Shown here piece by piece: positions 35,581 through 46,039 of a stretch of 64,000 nucleotides of DNA; position 1 is the stretch's first letter; each line of letters starts with the position of its first letter. The stretch covers positions 20,171,934 through 20,235,933 of the forward strand of contig OX621252.1 in the NCBI GenBank assembly GCA_951640165.1, read 5' to 3'. This DNA comes from Pseudoips prasinana (lineage: Eukaryota; Arthropoda; Insecta; Lepidoptera; Nolidae). The translations under genes and the position numbers were made by a program. Below the pieces are notes generated by a model that did no database searches, was not told where the DNA came from, and saw only the letters and a list, made by a program, of their open reading frames with translations.

Positions 35581-36017
35581 ATCAGTCCCAGTGTTAGTAC
35601 TAAAATAGGATGGGATGGGATTTTGCATGGCGGAAACCACGATTCGTGAAGTGAAGTAAGAATCTTTAAGAAAAATACATATACAATTTGCCTTTAATAA
35701 TTCTTTTGAACTTATTCCTAGACAATTCTCTAATATGATGATAATATCATCTAATATGGGAGGATTGTTATAAAATCTTATACATTGCCCAATAAAAGAG
35801 TTACTTATTTTGTGGAGATGGGTTCGGATTATGTTGTAATGCTGTATGTATCTATGCAACGTAAGATTATTCTTATATCTTTATTTATACTACAGTTAGG
35901 ATGTTACCCTCTTTGAACTTTTCTCTTAGACACTCTCGGGTCAAGATTATAAATGGCTCTAACAGCTTTTTATTGCAATATAAATATGGTGTTAATGTCA
36001 GCAGAGCAGATAATTCC

Positions 36018-37828
36018 AAAATGAAATGAAATGAAATGAAATATATTTATTTGCCAGCAACATGGTTATAAGGTGTTACATAAAATTGTATAGGTTCAGC
36101 ATGTTACGCCGATTTGACGGCATGCAAAATTTAAGTGACATAAAGTTAATAATTATTATAAAGTAATTGAATAATTTAAATAATAACATATAAAGCGTCT
36201 ATACAATAAAACCACATTAATTAACATGTCTATCAGATCTTGTAAGTTTAAAATTAATAACATTTGTTTACATTATAAGCACATAAAAGTAATAATAATT
36301 TTATAATGTCAGATATGAATATTAAAAAGAATGTCTAAATAAGTACCTACCTATGTCAAATTATCTATTTTTAATGACAATTTTTTATCATCAAAAATTC
36401 CTTAATGGTATAAAAACAACCATCTAACAGCCAATTGAATATTTTTTTTTTGAATATATTAAGTGGTAGCTCACGTAGTGTTTTTGGTATTTTGTTGTAC
36501 ACTTTTATTACCATCATATGGCTGTTCTTTTGCTGCAGTGTACTTAAACATTTTTGTGAAGCCAGTTTTGATGGATCTCTAGACAGGTATTTCTTATCAA
36601 CACAAGCTTTGTCAAATAAATGAGGATTGTTTTTTACAAACAATGCTATCTCGAGTATGTATAGAGATGTAATTGTCAGGAGTCTTAGTTTTTTGAATAA
36701 AGGTCTACACGAGTCAAGAGGGCTTGCTCCACAAATTGCCCTAACACACTTTTTTTGGGCTAGAAAAGCTTTGTGAATATATGTAGAGTTGCCCCACAAT
36801 AGCAATCCATATCTTAATACTGAGCCGACATACCCATGATATGCAGTAAGGGCAGCTTGTTCTCCTGCTTGATATTTTAATTTTTTTAAAGCATATATGA
36901 ATCTATTTATACGCGTACAGACACTTTCTACATGTTTTTTCCAGTTACAATTCTCATCAGTTATGATGCCTAGAAATTTAGTGTCATGCACTTCATCAAT
37001 TAATATTCCTCTACCATGAATGTTAAGCTTTTCACGTGTATTATTGTAATTATGAAATTGTATAAGTTTAGTCTTGTTTATGTTTACGTTTAAGTTATTA
37101 TTTTCTAGCCAATCAATTACTGTTTCTACGGAGGTATTTATTATGTCATGATAATTGTTATTATTAGTGATGTCAGGAATTATGACTGATATGTCATCTG
37201 CAAATAGCGTGCATTTATGTTCAAGTGCATTTGGCAAATCATTGATGTACAATAGGAATAAGAGCGGCCCTAATACACTGCCCTGCGGTACACCGTAATT
37301 ATTAACCTTATACGCTGATCTATATACCTTTGACTCAAGTTTATTATCTATTTGTGTAATCTCAACACATTGCTTCCGATTACTTAAGTAATTTTGAATC
37401 CAGTCCAGAGCTGGTCCTCTAATTCCATACCGACTACATTTGTTAAGTAGTATTTCATGTTTAACTACATCAAATGCTTTACTCATGTCAAAAAATAGAG
37501 CAGTTACTCGTCTTCGTTTGTCAATATTTTCAGTTACTTTTTGTATTAGTGAGAATACCGCTAATGTAGTAGATTTACTTTTTTGAAATCCATTTTGTTC
37601 GTCTGCCAATATTGCATGTTTATCTAAAAAATTAATTAGTCTGGTGTGTATAAGTTTCTCAAAAACTTTTGAAAAAACTGGAATGAGTGTGATTGGTCTA
37701 TAGTTATTTATCTCCTGTTTACATCCATTTTTATGAACAGGTTTAACTATAGAAAATTTTAGATTTTCTGGACAAATTCCTTGTTCCAAAGAGAGGTTAG
37801 CAATATAGCTTAGCGGTCCCGCTATATA
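36018..37828 (-). mobile_element. CR1-like LINE, 5'-truncated
   Basis: 3' end at 36,018 with (atttc)n tail on the minus strand and an AATAAAT just before. The coding part begins abruptly near 37,828, so the endonuclease and ORF1 are missing. A related 3' end occurs at 63.4 kb. Confidence 0.8.
36371..37828 (-). CDS. CR1-like LINE reverse transcriptase, open but lacking endonuclease
   Basis: About 485 codons with no stop. RT motifs in order: NYRPITLIPVFSKVFEKL, ALFFDMSKAFDVV, YGVPQGSVLGPLLF, FADDISVII, then KFLGIITD. The C-terminal region (KKCVRAICGASPLDSCRPLF, SLYILEIALFVKNNPHLF) resembles lepidopteran CR1/Zenon-type elements. The frame continues upstream of its first ATG to the truncation point (IAGPLSYIANLSLEQG). 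Catalytic FADD is intact; without endonuclease it is unlikely to move itself. Confidence 0.85.
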   Translation of the reverse strand, partial: YIAGPLSYIANLSLEQGICPENLKFSIVKPVHKNGCKQEINNYRPITLIPVFSKVFEKLIHTRLINFLDKHAILADEQNGFQKSKSTTLAVFSLIQKVTENIDKRRRVTALFFDMSKAFDVVKHEILLNKCSRYGIRGPALDWIQNYLSNRKQCVEITQIDNKLESKVYRSAYKVNNYGVPQGSVLGPLLFLLYINDLPNALEHKCTLFADDISVIIPDITNNNNYHDIINTSVETVIDWLENNNLNVNINKTKLIQFHNYNNTREKLNIHGRGILIDEVHDTKFLGIITDENCNWKKHVESVCTRINRFIYALKKLKYQAGEQAALTAYHGYVGSVLRYGLLLWGNSTYIHKAFLAQKKCVRAICGASPLDSCRPLFKKLRLLTITSLYILEIALFVKNNPHLFDKACVDKKYLSRDPSKLASQKCLSTLQQKNSHMMVIKVYNKIPKTLRELPLNIFKKKIFNWLLDGCFYTIKEFLMIKNCH

Positions 37829-38067
37829 CTATGAAAATATATAAGACTATGTACTATGAAAATAACTGAATTAAACTATTCTAGCGCAATTCTAATGCAA
37901 GCGCTAGGCTTGCGTTCCGAGGAGGACTCGATTGAGACATATTTAGGAGAATTTGGAGATTACTTCCATTTCCAGGGGGGATTCACATCTAAACATCACA
38001 TAGGTACTTTAATATCAGTAATACATATTAGTTTACCGCGTGATAGACAGTGGACACAAAATATCGA

Positions 38068-39512
38068 TAACTTGATTCCATCATCATCATATCAGCCGAA
38101 AGACGTCCACTGCTGGACAAAGGCCTCCCCCAAAGATCTCCACAATTGCCGGTCTTGCGCTGTTCGCATCCAGCAGTTTCCAGCGACCTACACAAGATCA
38201 TCGGTCCATCTTGTAGGGGGCCTGCCCACGCTGCGTCTTCCGGTTCGTGGTCGCCACTCCAGAACCTTTCTGCCCCAACGGCCATCGGTTCTACGAGCTA
38301 TGTGCTCCACCCACTGCCACTTCAGTTTTGCAATTCTTCGGGCTATGTCGGTGACTTTGGTTCGCCTGCGGATCTCGGCATTTCTGATTCGATCCCGCAG
38401 GGAAACTCCGAGCATAGCCCTCTCCATTGCTCTTTGGGTGACCTTGAGCCTTCTAATAAGGCCCACAGTGAGCGACCACGTCTCTGTTCCGTAAGTCATC
38501 ACTGGCAACACACACTGGTCGAAGACTTTCGACTTGAGACACTGCGGTATTTTGGACGAGAAGATGTTACGTAGCTTCCCGAACGCTGCCCAGCCGAGTT
38601 GGATTCTACAATTGACCTCCTTCTCGAAGTTGGACCTACCTAGTTGGATGGTCTGTCCTAGGTAAATATAGTTCTCTACAACTTCGAGTGCAGAGTCACC
38701 AACTTTTAATTGAGTGGGTGCAACATGGACGTTTGACATGATTTTCGTCTTATCCATGTTCATTTTCAGACCCACTTGTTGAGAGACTCTGCTGAGGTCA
38801 TCGAGCATTGTACCGAGGTCTTCCATGGTCTCAGCCATGACTACTATATCATCGGCAAATCGAAGGTGAGTCATGTACTCGCCATTGACATTGATGCCAA
38901 AGCCTTTCCAGTCCAGAAGCTTGAAGACATCTTCCAATGCAGCGGTGAACAGTTTCGGAGATATAACATCTCCCTGTCTCACGCCTCGCTGCAAGTGGAT
39001 AGGTTTCGAGTTCTGGTCCTGGAGTCGCACTGACATAGTGGCGTTTTCATACAAGCACTTTATCACCTCGATATACCGGTAGTCGATTTGGCACCTTATG
39101 AGAGACCTCAGCACGGCCCATGTTTCGATAGAATCGAAGGCTTTCTCATAGTCCACAAACGCTAAGCACAGTGGCTTGTTATACTCTTCGGTCTTCTGTA
39201 TAACTTGCCGCAGCGTATGTATGTGGTCTATGGTACTAAAGCCTTTTCGGAAACCGGCTTGTTCGGGAGGCTGGAAGTCGTCAAACCTGCGCGCGAGACG
39301 GTTCGTAATGACCCTCGTAAACAACTTGTAAACATGGCTCAGCAGTGTGATGGGTCTATAATTCTTCAATAGGGTTTTGTCACCCTTTTTGAAGAAGAGC
39401 ACCACCACACTCCTGTGCCATGCTTGTGGCGTTTGACCATCTAGTATGACGGAGTTAAATAACTTCTGAAGGGCCCGTAGGATTGGTGTACCACCCGCGT
39501 GTAACTTGATTC
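38068..39512 (-). mobile_element. RTE LINE, 5'-truncated insertion with 11-bp target duplication
   Basis: The word taacttgattc flanks both sides (38,068-38,078 and 39,502-39,512). The 3' end is the (tga)n tail just inside the left copy (atgatgatgatgg on the minus strand). About 1.42 kb remain. The exact duplication suggests a fairly recent insertion. Confidence 0.88.
38188..39500 (-). CDS. RTE reverse transcriptase, partial, stop before the C terminus
   Basis: The frame opens with AGGTPIL-ALQKLFNSVIL and runs on through KNYRPITLLSHVYKLF, FVDYEKAFDSIE, RGVRQGDVISPKLF, RFADDIVVMAE, MNMDKTKIM and the C-terminal WVEHIARRTDGRWGRKVLEW and GRPPTRWTDDLV. It then meets TAG at 38,188. Family copies usually continue about 35 more codons (WMRTAQDRQLW-like), which are present after the stop. 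Endonuclease is absent. Confidence 0.88.
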
Positions 39513-42500
39513 AGCCCTAGTGTAAACAGAAAATTATTTCATTACACAAAATATTCGTAAATTCTGCATTATGTGTATTCGATCTTTGCTTCTTACATTA
39601 ATAAATGTTTATAGAAGAATAGAACACACTTAGTGCTTAAAATTCGAAGCGCATCGGCAAAAATAAATCCTTAATTAGGAGTTGTCGATTACGAATAATT
39701 TACCTGTGAAATGAACAGTTTTCAGGGTTATTTCTCTGTGTTGTACAACAATCTGTCCCTGAACAATTCACCATATTTCTGAAGAAATATTTTTCATAAA
39801 TATCAATGATTTCACGTAAAATCAGAAAAATTCCCAGGAGTCAAATTCGCAGCGTGCCGATAAGTGCCGAAGAACTGTCAAACAGATGCCAAAAACAGTT
39901 CTGTTGCGTCGCATCACGCATCTCTTTTTATTATACAGTGTTGCAGCTAGTGATATTTCGCTCCCTAAGCCCTTTGATGCTCTATTCCGTAGGTATACTA
40001 ACTTTATGATTAGTGTAGGGACAAAAGACAGAGGTGTCAACACACACTTTCTTTCCTTCTTTCCGTTATAGCCAGTTGTTTGAAAATTTACTTTAGTCGT
40101 GTGTCGTGTTCTCAAAAGCACATTGTATACTATTTTGTATGTTAAATGTATATATTTACATCATTGAAATGAGTACGTATTTTATCCATTATCTTGTATC
40201 CATAGTGCAAGCTTTGCTTAGTTAGGCCTAGATGGCGCTGTATGATACTAGGGAGCGATTGCTTTCAAAATTAATTTCTATGGGTACATGTGGTTTTTGA
40301 ATTTTCTGTAATCAGAATAAAAAAACACCTTATGCACTCTTAGTTACTGAACAAATTGTGTTTCTTCTTACTAATATTATAAATGTGAAAGTAACTGTCG
40401 GTCTGTCTGTTTGTCGCGCAGTCACGCCTAAACTACTGAATCCGTTTAAATGAAATTCGTACACAGATACTCTAGTGCCAGACAGAACATTGGCTACTTT
40501 TAATGTGAAAAAAGTTGTATGAAAGAAGTTTTAGAGCTAGAAACTTGTTTTTAGGCTGTTGATTCGATATAAATAAATACGTCATTCAAAGTTTGTAAAA
40601 GTTTTATCCTTAAGGGTCTAAAATGACAATAGGGAATGGGTGATGAAAGTTTGTATGGAAATATGTAAGGTTTATGTGAATGTTTTATAAGTTTTCGGCA
40701 AGAGACAATACTAAAGCTATTCTGATGTAACATTTACAGAGCCATTAAAAATGTAAAACTGAAGTAAACGCGAGTAAGAAACTTACCAAGCACCGCACCG
40801 TAGACAATTATGGTGTGGTGTAGGTGGGAAATAATGTCTAAGTGTAGTTACCCAAACGTACAGACACATGAGGGCAGACGACCCATGCGAATACAGATTT
40901 TTCCGATTCATGTTCATTATTAATCACTGCAAATTATTACAACCCGATTTAGATTTAAGTATTTTTATACTTATTAAAGAATGTATATATGTGTATGTGT
41001 CTTATGTGTAAAATAATTAGCCTAAATAATTAAAATGCTTCCCAAAGACACTATTCCACGCGGACGAAGTAGCGGGCATAGCTATACACACTAATAGTAT
41101 AAAGGCGAAAGTTTGTGTGTGTGTATGTTTGTTACTCTTTCATACACAAACTACCGGACGGAATTTAATGAAACTCTGTACCTAATAATATCGCTTATAT
41201 ATCCGAATAACACAGGCTATAATTTATAAAGTTTAACGCGGGTAAAACCGCGGGGCACAGCTAGTATTTTGTATATGTATATATATATCTGTAAGATCTA
41301 GTATCCTAGGAAAATATATTTTAGATTATTATCATAAAACATTTTCCTATGACACTAGTTCGCATATCCACTATTGGCGACTTTATTCACTCGCCAAGAG
41401 GTCAGTGGATACACTTGAGTTATACAACCACCCGCGTCCTTACTGCTTTTGTAATAAAGACGTTGACAACATTAAAGTGGATCCACTGACGCGGACTTGA
41501 CAACTACTGTACCTAACTAATAACTGGCATTTAGACCTTTTTAGTTACGTATTGGAAACATTACCTTCAACATCGATATAACAATAACTAGGTTACGAGG
41601 CCATCTGGTTGAAGTTAGTATATAAGTATAAATAAAAAGTATATAAGTATAAATTTTAGAAAGAGTGAATGACAAAATAAAATGGCTTTGAAATTTTTTA
41701 TCTTTGTGATCGACACAAGTTCTTCGAAAAAAAAGTATTGTACGAAATCCAATTATGCACAAATTCTATTTTATTTTAAGCATTCTGGACTATTGTTATT
41801 GAGTAACATAGTCTATTTAGTAACATAGAATGACATACTGAGGTAAAGAATTGCACGGGAACTATAGTATATACATAAATGAATAGCCCGTCCAACCGAA
41901 AGGTACCTCTCCGGTACCCCTAACGGTCAAGTATCATATTCTCAGATGATATATAGATGTAGCTCAGGAGTTTTATAAGTTTCTGGATAAACTGTACTTG
42001 TTATATACCTCACAAACCAATGCTCAAGGTTGTCGTGGACTTTTATACAATTATAAAAGTATCCCGAACGAGATTTAGAATAACTCATTAATTTTATCAA
42101 ACCAACAAAATTTTGAACCCTGATTCGATGTACCTATGTGTAGGGGTACATTTTGCCAAAAAAATTGAATCCTTTGCATACTGCCATGCCACACTTACTG
42201 ATATTAATTATCAATGCCAAAGTTACTCTGTCTGTCTGTTTGTTTGTCGCGCTTTTACGCCTAAACTACTGAATTGATTTAAATGAAAATTGGTACACAG
42301 AGAGTCTCGAACCTGAGAAAGAACAAAGGCTACTTTAATGCAAAAAAGGTTGTATGGGCTTGTAAGGTGGCATAAAAAGTTGTATGAAAATATAGTCATT
42401 TTTCAAGCTAGAAGCTTGAATCTTATTAATATTAATAATATTACTTAACTTCGATACTTACCCGAAGGGGAATATTGTAACATATATTGTTCATAATACT

Positions 42501-42670
42501 TAAAAATCCTCAGCAACTAGTTTAAATTGGCGATCAATAGTTAATATATTTGCGATTATCGTTTATTGAATAACTATTACGAATGCTTTTGTACGTGTAT
42601 CCGATCAAAAACTGAAATCTTGTTATCGATTTTTTGAGAAACGTCAAACTAATTTGTTTGTGTGTGAAAG
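39513..42670. other. Intergenic stretch with Helitron and SINE debris
   Basis: Recognised pieces: family R1 half at about 39,960-40,115; SINE A tail at 40,185-40,260; Helitron-related starts at about 40,366-40,530 and 42,190-42,420 (cgcctaaactactgaat); a complete short Helitron at 41,083-41,264. No host coding exon supported. Confidence 0.45.
41083..41264 (+). mobile_element. Short non-autonomous Helitron
   Basis: actaatagtataaaggcgaa start, gttactctttcatacac body, hairpin cgcgggtaaaaccgcg and CTAG end at 41,261-41,264. Same subfamily as the 29.9 kb copy. Confidence 0.75.
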
Positions 42671-42694
42671 ATGGCGTCTAAGGAGTCCCTGGAT
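42671..42694 (+). CDS. Possible first coding exon of an unidentified gene
   Basis: ATG in a good context (aaagATGGCG) gives MASKESLD, then a strong donor gtgagt. Upstream is AT-rich with gttatcgattttttgag; no TATA box chosen. It joins in phase 0 to the candidate exon at 43,095. Product unknown. Confidence 0.4.
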
Positions 42695-43094
42695 GTGAGT
42701 ATTAATTTATTTTAGTGTATAGCGCTTGCTTTTTGAGATTATATCTATTTTGACATGGTTGTTATATAATAGACTATGTATTCTTCGCAAAGGATTGCTG
42801 TATAAACAATTTATTGATTGATAGTGGAAGAATAATCGAATAAGACCACGCCCCTGCCGTTGGTTTCTTTTGTAATTTATATTTTAAAGGTTTTGTTAAA
42901 TGATTTTGAATTAAATATCGTCTTATAAATCTTATTTAACTCGAGGACCGTGCAATGAAAATTCCAATTGGATCGATTTATGTCTTTGAGTAACTTTTAA
43001 TTCATTAAACATTGAAAACAGAGGCTCGTTGGATTAACGTATCTACAAACAAAAGCCGGTTTATATATTTTTATGTGATATTGCTTTTTTTTAG

Positions 43095-43230
43095 GTTTAT
43101 AAGTTATTACATAATGAGTATAACAAAAAAATCTTATTAGAATCCAATGGAAATTTGGAAGTACCCATAACACCAATCTACTACAGAATTCAGGAACTTT
43201 TTTCTGCTAGTTTTCAATTATTGAAGATAA
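43095..43230 (+). CDS. Possible second exon of the same unidentified gene
   Basis: After a pyrimidine tract and ttttttttag the frame reads VYKLLHNEYNKKILLESNG, then NLEVPITPIYYRIQELF and SASFQLLK. A moderate donor (ataa-gtatcg) is at 43,231; if unused the frame stops at a TGA about 20 bases further. The composition looks protein-like, but I do not recognise the family and found no further exons. Confidence 0.4.
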
Positions 43231-43384
43231 GTATCGATTTTCTTTGAACAAAAAATTTAGTATACCAGCTGGGGTTTGTTCATGGATGGTAAAGTACCAA
43301 TTATCTTGAAAAGAATTTTTCACCAGTATACCAATATGCAGTACATCTGTTGTACTATTATACCCCTTGTGCCTACTTTGGAAC

Positions 43385-43655
43385 ATTTGATGGAGATATT
43401 ACTTTATTTTATCATATGGGCAGTGGCTACCCTAGCATTGTTCAAGCCGTCCAGTAGGCTTCTAATGTGGCATACCAAATACAACCAAGACCATCGGCTT
43501 TATAAGCCCTAAAAGTCACTGAGACACATAGAGCTTATGTCACTTTGGAAGTCACCCATCTAGAGACTGACCGGTCTGTAAGATAGTGTGGGTAAAGCAC
43601 ATCTTTATCTACTACACTCATTTACGGACCTGTGCCAGCAACTGACTTTGAGCCT
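43385..43655 (-). mobile_element. 5S-derived SINE, second copy, partial
   Basis: Minus strand has accggtcagtctctagatgg gtgac (5S C-box region) and the shared body agcctactggacggcttgaa, then actgcccatatgataa. The A-box part is not conserved here. Confidence 0.55.
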
Positions 43656-43659
43656 AACC

Positions 43660-45425
43660 TACATAAAATATTTCTTGTGGTATACCCCTAACCAATAATG
43701 TATATGTTTGGCTTTGGTTTAATGTGGCTGAAGAATACATTTAAAAAAGCGCTTGTAAATAGTCAGAACATGTTTGTAGTAATATAGTTGTATACATTAT
43801 TATTTCTAGTAACATAGACATTTAGGTACACATTGTATGAAAACATTTACAATTGCCCTATTATTCTCTTGATAGATCTTGCTCAGCTTCCCACTAGATG
43901 CAGGTCGCACAAGACCAGCAATTACAAGCCTCTTGCATCTTTTGGCTGATATAATGATTCTGCTATGAATCAAGTCATAATTCTCACATGTTTTAATTCC
44001 ATTAAAAATATGAATTCTCACTGTAATTGACAAAAGCATGTGTGAATAGTATGAAATACCAAAAAATAAATTGTAGCAATATCATAAAAGTCTTCTTCAA
44101 TCCCCAAATTGCTACATAAACAAGATTTTTCTACTTTCTTTTTTAAGTTTAAGAAATTTTTTATAACCCTGGATACTTCTCTAAACTCTAGTAAATAGCA
44201 ATCTTCTTCAGTTGCATACTATAATGCATCTGAAGGAAATTATTAATTAGTGCAATCGGCTGTTACGGTATATAAAATTATTTATAAAATTCATTCCTCC
44301 TCATTGAATTGACTTAACTGTTTAAGCCTACAACTGGCAAACTGCCAATATGTTGAAACCGATTAAGAAATGGTTACTATTGTGCTTGCAATGTGTGCTA
44401 AACCAGACTTATAAAATTGTTGGACAAATACCTTCAGAAGAATGTGTGCCAGTAACTAATAGTTACATCACCATTTGAAGGAATTAATTATTTCACTCTC
44501 AACAATATTTCTTTAAATGTGATCAAATCTTTTAAGATTTTATTATTTTCAAAAATAATATGCAGTAATCAGTTATATGACTACTACCAAAATAAAATAC
44601 TTGTATCGGAATTTGTAATATTGTTAAAGTACTTTAAGTCTTTTCTATTTCATAAATTATTATTTATCCCAGCTAAAAACATTATGTTGGGAAAGAAACT
44701 GATGTCATAGTATACACTGGTATACCATGCAAACAAATTGGTTTCTTGATAACATATTTACTAAAGCTTGTTTTGGACGATTACGACTTTAACAAAACTA
44801 AGAGAGCTGCTTGGCTGAAGTATGATTATATTCCACTATTTGTTTGTGCCTTCCTTCTAAACTCTGACATAGAATAATTGGTACAAGTGTCTAATCTTGT
44901 TATAACCCCATAAAATTCATTATGAATGAAACATCACAAAAATCAGTTGTGAGACTGATTGATGTGAATTTATAATTTATTTTAATTAAAATTTAACTGC
45001 AATCAATCTGTGATTTCAGTTTTGGTATTTGGAATTGTTACGTTGTTATATTATATACATCAGTATCACAAGCCATTGGATATTTATTTTATAAAAGAAA
45101 CTAGCTATCTTCATTCTAGCACAGCCACTACTGGTTTTAAACTTGGCGTGCCGATTACGTGAGAAATCTGGGCGGGTCGGAACGAGACCGCATCATCCGC
45201 GTACCCCTAGCTCACTTGCACGTTGGGGATATGCCACGTTCATTCCCTTGTCTATTAAATTAAGCGCACACATTACAGACATAATGGTTAAACAATGGCG
45301 ACTGCCTTTTGTTGGTATAATTGAGTATAAGGGTTAAGTATTATCCAAAGGCGCCTTGACAACATACATTTGGGTTGATTCACGTTCATTTTGAATAGCA
45401 TCTTTTAGTAAGATTTGTCAGACAA
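43660..45425. other. Intergenic or intronic DNA, unassigned
   Basis: AT-rich. I see no element ends. 45,140-45,310 is more GC-rich without a recognisable product. Confidence 0.35.
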
Positions 45426-45427
45426 TT

Positions 45428-45604
45428 CTACAGCTTCTTATTTCTCGCTAGGTCAAATAGTTGCGAGTCTATTCCCGAATAACGATCAGCCGCTCGGTAA
45501 CTTTGTTCATCATCTTGACCGTGGTCTTCTCTGATGGGCTCATCATACAGTTGTTTTGTATTGTGTTCTATTTTCATTATAGATTTTGGGAGTTTACACT
45601 TTCC
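45428..45604 (-). CDS. Possible terminal exon of an unidentified gene
   Basis: After tcgactgcag the minus strand is open for 58 codons to TAG. It includes IMKIEHNTKQLYDEPIRE, DHGQDDEQSYRAADRY and SGIDSQLFDLARNKKL. The acidic, hydrophilic sequence and mixed codon use look genuine. No partner exon or family recognised; chance is possible. Confidence 0.3.
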   Translation of the reverse strand, partial: GKCKLPKSIMKIEHNTKQLYDEPIREDHGQDDEQSYRAADRYSGIDSQLFDLARNKKL

Positions 45605-45807
45605 CTGCAGTCGATAGACTGTCGATTTACATACACGCACTAAAATATGGGCACACATTTTGTTCCTAGGTTTCTACTTCTTGATAATAGGAGATATTCA
45701 TATTCCTAGGAAGTCTCGACAAGTCCCACACATACCTCCACGTATATTTCGTCGAGAAAGAAGACAGAATTACATGACAAAGATGTAATAGTCATATCCT
45801 TCTTTTT

Positions 45808-46035
45808 CATCATCATCATATCAGCCGAAAGACGTCCACTGCTGGACGAAGGCCTCTTCCGAGGATCTACAATGGCTGGTTTTGTGCTGCTCGCATCAAG
45901 CTGCTTCCCGCGACCCCTGCAGAATCGTCGGTCCACCTTGTAGGGAGCCTGCCCACGATGGGTCTTCCGGTTCGTGGTCGCAACTCGAGAACCTTTCTGA
46001 GCCAGCAGCCGTCGGTTCTACGAGCTATGTCAACC
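45808..46035 (-). mobile_element. RTE LINE 3' fragment
   Basis: catcatcatatcagccgaaa, ctgctggacgaaggcct, ggtccaccttgtagggagcc, and the coded tail ARRTDGCWLRKVLELRPRTG on the minus strand. 5'-truncated at about 46,035. Confidence 0.75.
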
Positions 46036-46039
46036 TCCC

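Noticed and set aside
39806..40121. Overlapping open frames on both strands
   Set aside because: They fall in interspersed repeat R1 sequence and show no conserved protein pattern.
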